Part shown: piece by piece, positions 1 to 6,436 of the stretch | Position numbering within the stretch: position 1 is the first letter of the stretch | Layout of the letters: each line of letters begins with the position of its first letter | DNA from: Cyclobacteriaceae bacterium | GTDB taxonomy: Bacteria > Bacteroidota > Bacteroidia > Cytophagales > Cyclobacteriaceae | Direction: 5' to 3' | Assembly (NCBI GenBank): GCA_015492915.1 | Contig: WGED01000007.1 | Coordinates: forward strand, 1-11,362 | DNA length: 11,362 bases | Position numbers and translations under genes: made by a program | The notes under the pieces: model-generated | What the model was told of the DNA's origin: nothing | Databases searched by the model: none | What the model saw: the letters and a program-made list of their open reading frames with translations, nothing else

Positions 1-303
1 ATCAGAGCTTGACAGGATGATTACTTTGCATTTATTCTTAATCTCAGAATTGAATTTTTCAAATTCATATAGAAATACAAATCCATCGACAATAGGCATA
101 TTGATATCGAGAAAAATATAATCCGGCAATTTATCCGGGTCGTCTTTATGGGCTTCCAGGTATTCGAGGGCACTCTTCCCTGAATTTTTTATCTCGACGT
201 TTTTAGCAAAATTGGTTATTTCAATGATCCTCCTGCTGATAAAATTGTCGGTATCATTGTCATCGACCAGCATTACAAGATCAATTTTGTTATCTATTAT
301 CAT
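1..303 (-). CDS. Response regulator receiver-domain protein (partial, C-terminus beyond window)
   Basis: The first 101 codons of a CheY-like receiver are readable from an ATG at 303; the gene runs off the left edge. Residues 9-20 (LVMLVDDNDTDN) carry the acidic pair D14-D15 that binds Mg2+. D66 in IFLDINMP is the expected phospho-acceptor, and the ILSSSD stretch (96-101) supplies the conserved Ser/Thr switch position at the end of beta-4. The conserved lysine and last helix lie outside the window. Lone receivers of this kind are common in Bacteroidota, where they take phosphate from hybrid or separate histidine kinases in the cytoplasm; whether an output domain follows cannot be seen. It lies 207 bp downstream of the transglycosylase gene on the same strand, with its own candidate -7 box at 404-411, so it is probably a separate transcription unit. 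Confidence 0.9.
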   Translation of the reverse strand, partial: MIIDNKIDLVMLVDDNDTDNFISRRIIEITNFAKNVEIKNSGKSALEYLEAHKDDPDKLPDYIFLDINMPIVDGFVFLYEFEKFNSEIKNKCKVIILSSSD

Positions 304-403
304 TTTCTAACCTGATTTAACAATGAATTGTAAACTATTATCTCTAAACAAGAAAGCATATTAAAAGTAAAAAAAATCCTCTACCTGCTGCCGTTACTTA
401 GAA

Positions 404-411
404 CAAATATA
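404..411 (-). promoter_or_regulatory. Candidate Bacteroidota -7 promoter element for the receiver gene
   Basis: The minus strand reads TATATTTG, an exact match to the TAnnTTTG element used by the primary sigma factor of Bacteroidota. It lies about 100 nt before the receiver ATG at 303. No TTG/TTTG (-33) is seen at the usual 17-23 nt spacing, so this is a half-promoter call. The same octamer, within a shared AAATATAATT core on the plus strand, lies before the peptidase operon at 4400-4407. Confidence 0.35.
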
Positions 412-453
412 ATTATTAATCGTGAAATTTCAGGAGCCGAATTTCAAATCGGG

Positions 454-474
454 TAAGTTTTGATGTAAAACTTA
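454..474 (-). terminator. AT-rich hairpin after the transglycosylase gene, weak terminator candidate
   Basis: Perfect 8-bp arms TAAGTTTT and AAAACTTA enclose a 5-nt loop, starting 37 bp downstream of the transglycosylase stop. The stem is A+T rich and no T-run follows on the minus strand, so intrinsic termination is doubtful. A second imperfect inverted repeat (TGAAATT 423-429 with AATTTCA 440-446) lies just beyond. Confidence 0.25.
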
Positions 475-510
475 ATAGTGGTAGTGCAGATTAGCCTTTT
501 AAGACGTGAA

Positions 511-2487
511 TTATCTGGAGACTTTTATTTTCAAAACCTCGCCCTCCCTGATCATGAAATCAATCTTATCGTTCCATTCCATCAGTTCTTTGATCGAAAC
601 ATTGTGCATTCTTGCAATGCTGTACAGGGTATCGTCTTTTTTAACCGTATATGTCTTGTAATCAGCAATTGAATTTTTTGAAACAGCGACAGTGGGTTTT
701 AGGATTATGATCTTCTGGCCCACATTTAACACGTCAAGATCCCCAATGTCGTTCCATTGCCTTATTTGGCCAATAGTGATACCGTATTCCCTCGAAATAC
801 TGAATAATGTCTCCCCTGATTTTACAATGTGATATATTGTTTCATTTTTCACATTTTTTATCTTATACCCCTGATTTTCGTGCAGTCGGGTGTTTGTGGT
901 TTCTTCAGACTTTATTTCGGTCGTCTCTTCAAGATTGATAAAGCTGTTGTCATCGATATAGTCTGTATTTTCATTTACCTCTTCAAAGAAGTATTCGCTG
1001 TCCTCTGTGGCATTATTATTAACAGATTCTCCATGTCCTGAATTTGGAGAAGATTCGATTTCCGGCAGAGGGTCCGGTGCTTGGGTCAACGGATAATCAA
1101 TATTGTTGGAAGTGCTTTTTACTATTACATGATTTGCCGTGGGTTCCTTATATTCGACGGGTACATCGGCAGGCCTGATAAAACGTAACCATAATACCAT
1201 GCCCGCATTCAGGTCTTTCTCTTCCCGCATCCTGTTTTTAGCAAGCAATTTTTTAAGTTTAAGGCCGTATTTCTGTGATATGTACCAGGCATTTTCACCT
1301 GGCAGGACGACATGATAATGAATCCTTGCTTTTAATCTTTTTGGCTTAAGATAATAAAACTGACCCGGTATGATTTTGTCGGAAATAGTCAGGTCGTTGT
1401 ATTTCAGGAATTTACTTAGCGATATATTGAAATCCCGTGAAATACTGTTGAAATCATCGCTGGTATAGGCGATAAATCCTTTTATACCATTGATTGTCAC
1501 CAGCCTGGATCCCGGGCTTTTTTTGATTTTGGGGTATTCGAGATTCTTCTCAAAATTAAACTCTGATATGGGTTTGTAAATGCTGTGGAAGGTAAGTTTG
1601 GATTTGGGATGAGACGTTTTGCTTGTAACAGTCGGATTAAATGTTTTTCTGGGACTTAACAGGTTTTGGGCAACAAGGTCATCAGGTAAAACAGGGATTA
1701 TAGCCACGTATGTCTTGTCCGCAGGGATTTTACGGTCCTTTCGCAACCACTTGTTATATTCCCGTAATCTGTTGTAATCGACCTCGAAGTAATCCGCCAG
1801 ATCTTTTAATGACTTATTGTTGATTTTGTCATATTCAAAGAGGTGAAGGTGTGGTTTTGAATTTTTATTTATCTCATTTTCAAAGGCCACTTTATGGGCC
1901 AGGAATTTTTTAACGTACCAGTGAGTATGCCTTGAAATATCCATCTTTTTTGCGCCGAGATATTTTCGCTGAACATATCGCTCGGCTCCTCCGCGACCTG
2001 TGTTGTAGGCGAGGAGGGCATACACCCAATTGTCAAAATAGAAGTTGTTCTTTTTCAGATATCCGGCTGCTGCTCTTGTCGATGCTACGATATTCATTCT
2101 TTCATCAATATACCGATCGACCCGAAGACCCATTTCCCGTGCGGTTTCGGCTTTGAATTGCCAAAAGCCCACAGCGTTGGAAGTGGAAACCGCATCAGCG
2201 ATCAGCGCACTCTCCTGGATGACGAGGTACTTAAAATCTTCCGGTACATTTTCTTCTCTTAATACCCGTTCGATGATGGGAAAATAGAGGTCGATTTTCT
2301 CAATCTTTTTTCTCAAGTAATTTTGATTACGGTGCAGGGCATCTACATCTTTTTGGATTTCCCTTCTCGCAGACTCATGAATATTGAGCTTAATTCCAGC
2401 AAACTCCATATGCGACGGCACTTTCGGCGGAGTTGCCACTGCCAACCATGGGAAGAGGAAAACAAAAATTATACGATATTTCAGCAT
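511..2487 (-). CDS. MltD-like lytic murein transglycosylase with C-terminal LysM repeats
   Basis: A 658-aa exported peptidoglycan hydrolase. An N-terminal hydrophobic signal peptide (about residues 1-19, FLFPWLAVATP) has no lipobox cysteine. An SLT/GH23 domain spans about 68-205: catalytic E92 in VIQESAL, GFWQF (107-111) and AYNTG (160-164) match the MltD family, which cleaves the MurNAc-GlcNAc bond with formation of 1,6-anhydroMurNAc. Three clear LysM modules follow (about 391-435, 551-597, 612-656), plus two diverged LysM-like segments (about 215-265 and 333-383). An acidic, Ser/Asn-rich linker (about 470-535) separates the third from the last two. LysM modules bind glycan strands, so the protein should act on the periplasmic sacculus. 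Its ATG overlaps the methyltransferase stop in ATGCTGA, which fixes the start and implies translational coupling. It is the last gene of a three-gene operon. Confidence 0.92.
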   Translation of the reverse strand: MLKYRIIFVFLFPWLAVATPPKVPSHMEFAGIKLNIHESARREIQKDVDALHRNQNYLRKKIEKIDLYFPIIERVLREENVPEDFKYLVIQESALIADAVSTSNAVGFWQFKAETAREMGLRVDRYIDERMNIVASTRAAAGYLKKNNFYFDNWVYALLAYNTGRGGAERYVQRKYLGAKKMDISRHTHWYVKKFLAHKVAFENEINKNSKPHLHLFEYDKINNKSLKDLADYFEVDYNRLREYNKWLRKDRKIPADKTYVAIIPVLPDDLVAQNLLSPRKTFNPTVTSKTSHPKSKLTFHSIYKPISEFNFEKNLEYPKIKKSPGSRLVTINGIKGFIAYTSDDFNSISRDFNISLSKFLKYNDLTISDKIIPGQFYYLKPKRLKARIHYHVVLPGENAWYISQKYGLKLKKLLAKNRMREEKDLNAGMVLWLRFIRPADVPVEYKEPTANHVIVKSTSNNIDYPLTQAPDPLPEIESSPNSGHGESVNNNATEDSEYFFEEVNENTDYIDDNSFINLEETTEIKSEETTNTRLHENQGYKIKNVKNETIYHIVKSGETLFSISREYGITIGQIRQWNDIGDLDVLNVGQKIIILKPTVAVSKNSIADYKTYTVKKDDTLYSIARMHNVSIKELMEWNDKIDFMIREGEVLKIKVSR

Positions 2488-3128
2488 ATTTTACGAATTA
2501 AAGTAATGCCGTCCCGCAAAGGGATCATCACATTTTCGGTATCCGGATCAGCCTGTACTTTTTTGTTGAAGTCAATCACAGCAATAGTATCTTTGTCTGC
2601 TTTCCCCTTGTTCTCAGCAATTACTTTGCCACTCCATAGCACATTATCTGCCAATAAGAATCCCCCCTTTACAAGCACCTTTTTACAAAGATCGTAATAA
2701 CGACTGTAATTGATTTTATCTGCATCCAGAAAGATCAGGTCAAATTCAATATTAAACTTCGGAATGATTTTCAGCGCATCGCCATAATTGACGGTGACTT
2801 TTTTAGAAATTCCTGCTTTTTCAAAATATTTCCGGTTCAGATCTCTTAATTCTTCATTGATCTCAATAGTATGCAAGTACCCGCCCTTATCCAGTCCCTC
2901 AATCAGGCAAATAGTCGAATAACCTGTAAAGGTGCCGATTTCCAAAATATTTTTTGGTTTTATCATTCTGGATATCATGGCCAGAAAACGACCTTGCACA
3001 TGCCCTGTGAGCATCCGGGGATAGACGGTTTTCAAATGGGTTTCACGTTCCAGATTATATAATATTTCACTTTGAGGAGTTGTGTGTTGTGCGACATACT
3101 GCTCAATCAGGGGATCTGTGATATGCAT
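2481..3128 (-). CDS. Class I SAM-dependent O-methyltransferase (COMT/YrrM-TrmR-like)
   Basis: A 215-aa cytoplasmic methyltransferase of the Methyltransf_3 family and of typical length. SAM motif I is LEIGTFTGYS (62-71); E89 in HTIEIN should hold the ribose hydroxyls and GDA (116-118) the adenine. D135 in FLDADK together with D161-N162 (LADNVLWSG) are the family's divalent-metal ligands. The PLRDGITLIRK end matches the usual family terminus. Relatives include catechol and caffeoyl-CoA O-methyltransferases and B. subtilis TrmR (YrrM), which methylates 5-hydroxyuridine in tRNA; a tRNA role is possible but sequence reading alone cannot choose the substrate. The gene sits 6 bp after the M16 peptidase stop and overlaps the transglycosylase start by 7 bp, so the three are almost certainly co-transcribed. 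Confidence 0.92.
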   Translation of the reverse strand: MHITDPLIEQYVAQHTTPQSEILYNLERETHLKTVYPRMLTGHVQGRFLAMISRMIKPKNILEIGTFTGYSTICLIEGLDKGGYLHTIEINEELRDLNRKYFEKAGISKKVTVNYGDALKIIPKFNIEFDLIFLDADKINYSRYYDLCKKVLVKGGFLLADNVLWSGKVIAENKGKADKDTIAVIDFNKKVQADPDTENVMIPLRDGITLIRKIC

Positions 3129-3134
3129 GGAATT

Positions 3135-4370
3135 TCAGTCTTTCGGGACAAAATATAAAAAACTCAGATTGTTTTCATCAAATACTTCATTGGCTACATC
3201 ATAAAGATCGTCTGTTGTCAGGCTGCGAAATTTGTTGCTTACTTCTTCAAAGGTTTCGATTTTATCGTGAACCAGGAGGCTTTTTCCCATCATGAGCATG
3301 AGGCTGGCATTATTTTCTTCGGCCATAGCCATCTGGCCGATATACTGCTCTTTTGCCGTATGCAGTTGTCCGGTTCCCAATGGCTTTTGAGTAAATTTTT
3401 TCAATTCACGAAGCACGAGTTCCACACTTCTGTGCAAATTTTGTTTTTCTGTGCCAAAAAATATGCTCATAAGTCCTGTGTCGTAATAGGCTGCATAATT
3501 AGCGTCAATGGAATAGACCAGCCCGTGCTTTTCACGCAGCATCAGATTAAGCCTTGAATTCATAGCGGGCCCTCCGAGAATATTCAGCAATAAGGCCAGC
3601 GGTATTCTTTTCGGGTCGCGGTTATTGTATGCAATGGCGCCAATACCACAATGAGCCTGGTGGATATGTTTTTTCTCAATCTTTGTTTTGGCAACATAAT
3701 GTTTAAAGGGTTGCCGATCTCTTGGAGCACTGATTTCGGGGATGTCACCCAGAAATTTTTCTGCGGTTTTGAGTACCTTTTTAAAAGGCAGGTTACTCAC
3801 AGAGGTGAAAACAAGCCTGTCGGTATTGAGATTTTGTCTGATGAAATGCAGAAAATCATTTTTTCTGAAAGCAAGTACGGAGTCGCGTGTGCCGAGAATA
3901 TTGATACCAAGGGGGTGTCCTGAGAAAACAAGCTGATCAAATTCGTCCTGGATCGCATCTTCCGGAGTGTCGCGATAAATGGCCATCTCCTCAAGGATCA
4001 CATTTTTTTCCTTTTCGATCTGCTGCTCAGGAAACACACTGTTAAAGGTGATGTCTGTGATCAGATCAATTGCTTTGGCCGTATGGTCACTTAATACTGA
4101 AGCATAAAAGCAAATGTTTTCTTTGGTAGTGTAAGCATTGAGTTCGCCACCCAGGGCGTCGAGCTTGTTTATGATCTGATATGATTTGCGTTTTTTAGTG
4201 CCCTTAAAAGCCATATGCTCCCAAAAATGGGCCAGCCCTTTTTGAGACGGATTTTCATCCCGGCTACCGATGTCAAGCATTATACCGCAATGTGCGATTT
4301 TAGTGTTAATCACCTGCCTGTGAACCAGTCTGATGCCATTTGGGAAAGTATGTATTTGATAATCTTTCAA
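3135..4370 (-). CDS. M16 family zinc metallopeptidase (insulinase/MPP-like)
   Basis: A 411-aa two-domain M16 peptidase of the length usual for the compact bacterial type (YmxG/MPP-beta-like). The inverted zinc motif HFWEH (H48, E51, H52) is intact, and E127/E128 in ILEEMA lies at the expected distance for the third ligand, so the protein should be catalytically active. The C-terminal domain (about 220-411) has the substrate-binding R/Y element in LREKHGLVYSI (278-288). No signal peptide is visible, so it is probably cytoplasmic. The start codon is TTG: an in-frame TAA lies one codon farther upstream and the next ATG (residue 31) would cut into the domain. It is the first gene of the peptidase-methyltransferase-transglycosylase operon, with a candidate -7 box 30 nt upstream. 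Confidence 0.93.
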   Translation of the reverse strand: MKDYQIHTFPNGIRLVHRQVINTKIAHCGIMLDIGSRDENPSQKGLAHFWEHMAFKGTKKRKSYQIINKLDALGGELNAYTTKENICFYASVLSDHTAKAIDLITDITFNSVFPEQQIEKEKNVILEEMAIYRDTPEDAIQDEFDQLVFSGHPLGINILGTRDSVLAFRKNDFLHFIRQNLNTDRLVFTSVSNLPFKKVLKTAEKFLGDIPEISAPRDRQPFKHYVAKTKIEKKHIHQAHCGIGAIAYNNRDPKRIPLALLLNILGGPAMNSRLNLMLREKHGLVYSIDANYAAYYDTGLMSIFFGTEKQNLHRSVELVLRELKKFTQKPLGTGQLHTAKEQYIGQMAMAEENNASLMLMMGKSLLVHDKIETFEEVSNKFRSLTTDDLYDVANEVFDENNLSFLYFVPKD

Positions 4371-4399
4371 AACTTAAAATGATCGTTTAAAACCACCTG

Positions 4400-4407
4400 C
4401 AAATATA
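4400..4407 (-). promoter_or_regulatory. Candidate -7 promoter element of the M16 peptidase operon
   Basis: The minus strand reads TATATTTG, an exact TAnnTTTG match, giving a 5' leader of roughly 25 nt before the TTG start at 4370. A TTG triplet at 4436-4438 (minus) is 28 nt away, longer than the usual 17-23 nt, so the -33 part is not convincing. Confidence 0.42.
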
Positions 4408-4515
4408 ATTGATTTATTTCCATGGTCAGGTTATTCAATTCAATGAGATCAGATCAAATTTTTCACATTTAATTCGATACACAAAATATTTCACTTTTAT
4501 TCAAACTACATGGAC

Positions 4516-4541
4516 TGTATTTGGTTTATCATTTTGATAAA
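4516..4541 (+). promoter_or_regulatory. Candidate -7 box and adjoining hairpin upstream of the DUF2911 gene
   Basis: TGTATTTG at 4516-4523 matches TAnnTTTG at five of six fixed positions. It is followed at once by an inverted repeat with perfect 7-bp arms, TTTATCA (4525-4531) and TGATAAA (4535-4541), around a 3-nt loop; TTTGAT/ATCAAA (4533-4546) overlaps it. The repeat would fall at or just after the transcription start, where it could be an operator or a 5'-end mRNA hairpin. Both are inferences from pattern only. Confidence 0.28.
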
Positions 4542-4564
4542 TCAAATTCGAAACCAAGAAAACG

Positions 4565-5140
4565 ATGAAAATGATGACATTGAAAACCATATTAGCAATC
4601 ACATTTTTGTTTGTGGCTGTTATTGCCTTTGCCCAGGATGCAAAGCCTAGAAAGAGCCCCAAGGCATCTGTAACGCAAAGAATAGGCGTTGATACAGACA
4701 TTACGATTGATTATAGCAGACCTGGTGTAAAGGGAAGGGCAATATGGGGTGACCTGGTTCCTTATGGCTTGACTCCGGGTAATAAGTATTCAAAGGGAAA
4801 GCCGTTCCCTTGGCGTGCGGGTGCAAATGAAAACACAACCATTGAATTCAATCATGACCTGCTGATCGAGGGCAAAAAGATCCCTGCCGGCAAATACAGT
4901 ATTCACATGGTGCCTTCTGAAACAGAATTCAAGATCATGTTTAATAAAAAGAATGACCTTTGGGGCAGCTATGCTTACGATCCTGCCGAAGATGCTCTCG
5001 TTATTTCAGTAAAACCTGTGCCTACGGCACACACTGAATGGCTGGAGTATGGATTTGACAGTCTTTCTGCGAATGGGGCTACCGCCTATTTAAAATGGGA
5101 AAAGCTTAAAATTCCATTCAGGATTGAGCTTGCTGACTAA
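4565..5140 (+). CDS. DUF2911 family secreted protein
   Basis: A 191-aa exported protein. The N-terminus is a textbook type I signal peptide, with cleavage expected after AFA (about residue 23) and mature QDAKP. The body carries the hallmark DUF2911 segments: DYSRPGVKGRAIWGDLVPYG (49-68), PWRAGANENTTIEF (82-95), KIPAGKYSIHMVP (105-117), a central KIMFNKKNDLWGSY block and an all-beta C-terminus ending PFRIELAD. The family is widespread in Bacteroidota and its molecular function is not established. The ATG at 4565 is followed by two more ATGs within four codons; the first gives the usual positively charged signal-peptide start. It is divergent from the peptidase operon and appears monocistronic, with a terminator candidate at 5181-5217. 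Confidence 0.93.
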   Translation: MKMMTLKTILAITFLFVAVIAFAQDAKPRKSPKASVTQRIGVDTDITIDYSRPGVKGRAIWGDLVPYGLTPGNKYSKGKPFPWRAGANENTTIEFNHDLLIEGKKIPAGKYSIHMVPSETEFKIMFNKKNDLWGSYAYDPAEDALVISVKPVPTAHTEWLEYGFDSLSANGATAYLKWEKLKIPFRIELAD

Positions 5141-5180
5141 TTCAGTTTCATGAGGATTTGACAATGATCTCTTAATTAAG

Positions 5181-5217
5181 GACAATCAAAGGCAACCCGA
5201 AAGGTGCTGTCTTTTTT
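5181..5217 (+). terminator. Probable intrinsic terminator of the DUF2911 gene
   Basis: GGCAACC and GGTGCT pair around CGAAA (with a bulged A) at about 5191-5207. An outer GACA (5181-5184) can pair with TGTC (5208-5211), and a run of six T follows at 5212-5217. It lies 41-77 bp past the stop codon. The stem is imperfect, so the call is moderate. Confidence 0.45.
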
Positions 5218-5397
5218 CATAATACTTGTTGTCCAATTTGTCGGCTAATCACGGAATATCTGTACAAGATATGTTAGTGATATCGCCCACAGGGGATTAA
5301 AATGTGGAAATGTTCTTACATGAGAAGAAGGCAATATTAATGGAATTATAGTTAATTGATGAGATATTAATTTGAAAAAACACAGCGAAAAATTTTT

Positions 5398-5416
5398 AAC
5401 CCAAAATTCTCAATAG
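5398..5416 (+). repeat. Left terminal inverted repeat, 19 bp
   Basis: AACCCAAAATTCTCAATAG, perfect reverse complement of 5573-5591. The chance of a 19-bp perfect match at this distance in random sequence is negligible. Confidence 0.9.
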
Positions 5417-5524
5417 CCTTTCTATTCCGAGCTTAAACTACTTTAAAGTCAGGTACTTCGTTCACGTTTTGATTCGTCACCATAAAAGTGCATTATACCT
5501 CCTCATCAAAGGTGCTGATTTTCT

Positions 5525-5540
5525 TCCCGCCCTGGCGGGA
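5525..5540. repeat. G+C-rich palindrome inside the inverted-repeat element
   Basis: Arms TCCCGCC and GGCGGGA are perfect over 7 bp around CT. The palindrome stands out against the A+T-rich surroundings and would form a very stable hairpin in RNA or single-stranded DNA. No T-run follows on either strand, so it is not called a terminator. Confidence 0.7.
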
Positions 5541-5572
5541 CAAGTTGTACTTTAACCTCTCATAACGAAATC

Positions 5573-5591
5573 CTATTGAGAATTTTGGGTT
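5573..5591 (-). repeat. Right terminal inverted repeat, 19 bp
   Basis: Perfect reverse complement of 5398-5416. The next base outward differs and the two after that match again (GGGTTTAA against the left end's GGGTTAAA). Confidence 0.9.
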
Positions 5592-5825
5592 TAACCTGAA
5601 CAACCAATTTCAAAATATGGGATGCGGGAAATGTAATACGCTGTTATTATGAAAATATGTTTGAAGACTCATGGAAGCAAAACTGCGGTATTTAATGAGG
5701 CGGAAAAAAGCACTCGATCATGGTGGAATTTTCCATGAATCCTTATATAATAAATAAAATTTTTACTGATGATTTTATGTAATATTTGGGAAAGATTCAG
5801 CTTTTTAGTTGACTTATAATTGTTG

Positions 5826-5833
5826 TATTTTTG
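5826..5833 (+). promoter_or_regulatory. Candidate -7 promoter element for the 136-aa secreted protein
   Basis: TATTTTTG matches TAnnTTTG exactly. A TTG at 5809-5811 lies 14 nt upstream, shorter than the usual 17-23 nt spacing. If used, it gives a leader of about 90 nt that contains a G-rich stretch (5866-5880). Confidence 0.4.
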
Positions 5834-5929
5834 CCGCTAATATAACACGGTTGATGGAAATTTAAAGGGAGGCTCGGGGGATTTAAGCCGTATTCGTCCA
5901 TAGAGTTCAGACACAAAAACACAGCTAAG

Positions 5930-6340
5930 ATGTTGAAGAGGTGCGCTACTGGTATAATTGCTTTATTTTTTATCTCGCAATCTGCCAATGCTCAGATATA
6001 TGCCCAGGGCAAGAATATTAATGATCTTACTTTTTTTCTGCAGGTAGAATTGGTTGAGAAACCTATGGAAAAAGACCTGTTTTTGGCGAAAATTTATTTC
6101 AAGGGGCAAAGAAAGGATGTTGACTGGTATTTGAAAAAAGGCAAAGGTGTCGAGTATAAAGCATTTCTGAACAATAATGAACTGATTAATTATATGGAAG
6201 ATAACGGATGGTTATATCTGAAAAAAGTAAGGGTAAAACCCAGATACAGCTCTGTAATCAAAATCCGTTATTTGTTCCGTAAATCCATGTCGCAGTTGAG
6301 TGAGGAAGAAACTTTAGAAAAAGCGGAAGATGCCCAATAA
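5930..6340 (+). CDS. Secreted protein of unknown function, 136 aa
   Basis: I do not recognise a family. An N-terminal signal peptide is clear: positive MLKR, a hydrophobic core GIIALFFI, and a type I site after SANA (about residue 21) before QIYAQG. The mature part (about 115 aa) is basic and beta-rich in appearance. It has alternating hydrophobic segments (FFLQVELVEK, LFLAKIYFKG, VDWYLKKG, GWLYLKKVRV, SSVIKIRYLF) and a charged acidic tail EEETLEKAEDAQ. There is no cysteine in the mature chain, no transmembrane segment and no C-terminal secretion signal. It appears monocistronic, convergent with the DUF6599 gene. Codon use and composition match the neighbours, and the signal peptide supports it being a real gene, probably periplasmic. 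Confidence 0.82.
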   Translation: MLKRCATGIIALFFISQSANAQIYAQGKNINDLTFFLQVELVEKPMEKDLFLAKIYFKGQRKDVDWYLKKGKGVEYKAFLNNNELINYMEDNGWLYLKKVRVKPRYSSVIKIRYLFRKSMSQLSEEETLEKAEDAQ

Positions 6341-6436
6341 TCTTCTTTTTATCTTATTATCATAACATACATTAAAAGCCTTTTTATCAGCATTTTATAT
6401 TAGGCCACTTATTGTATTACTTTAATGCGATTTCAA

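Larger units (their letters stand above)
5398..5591. mobile_element. MITE-like element with 19-bp perfect terminal inverted repeats
   Basis: The 194-bp block begins AACCCAAAATTCTCAATAG (5398-5416) and ends with its exact reverse complement (5573-5591). The similarity continues inward in a weaker form: after two mismatches TTTC matches again, and TTAAACTAC (5433-5441) pairs with GTACTTTAA (5547-5555) at eight of nine positions. TTAA occurs at both outer borders (5396-5399 and 5591-5594), with a one-base asymmetry, so a TTAA or TA target duplication is possible but not proven. Inside is a G+C-rich palindrome (5525-5540) and, on the minus strand, AGGAGG followed 4 nt later by ATG and a 14-codon frame. 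There is no transposase. A small, gene-free, TIR-bounded block in a spacer fits a non-autonomous element; a structured RNA is the main alternative. Confidence 0.55.
5141..5929. other. 789-bp spacer without a convincing gene
   Basis: The spacer holds the terminator candidate of the DUF2911 gene (5181-5217), a 194-bp inverted-repeat element (5398-5591) and a -7 box for the next gene (5826-5833). The stretch 5218-5397 shows no feature I can name. In 5592-5825 there are only very short open frames (for instance 28 codons from 5671) and a small hairpin TGGAA/TTCCA near 5725-5740. No tRNA or recognisable decayed gene was found on either strand. Confidence 0.6.

Noticed and set aside
4501..4701. 66-codon minus-strand frame with a hydrophobic stretch opposite the DUF2911 signal peptide
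   Set aside because: The hydrophobicity comes from the antisense of the signal-peptide codons; there is no independent support.
5525..5540. G+C-rich palindrome as an intrinsic terminator
   Set aside because: No T-run follows on either strand, and it sits inside the inverted-repeat element about 385 bp from the nearest upstream stop.
5671..5757. 28-codon open frame starting MEAKLRYLMRRKKALDHG
   Set aside because: It is too short, has no start-site signal or promoter, and frames of this length are expected by chance in a 340-bp spacer.
5797..5988. 63-codon minus-strand frame across the promoter and start of the secreted 136-aa gene
   Set aside because: It overlaps the signal-peptide codons of a better supported gene and shows no domain or signal.
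6370..6427. CATTAAA/TTTAATG inverted repeat between the convergent genes at 6340 and 6437
   Set aside because: The arms are A+T only, 44 bp apart, with no stable inner stem except a 4-bp GCCT/AGGC; too weak to call a terminator.
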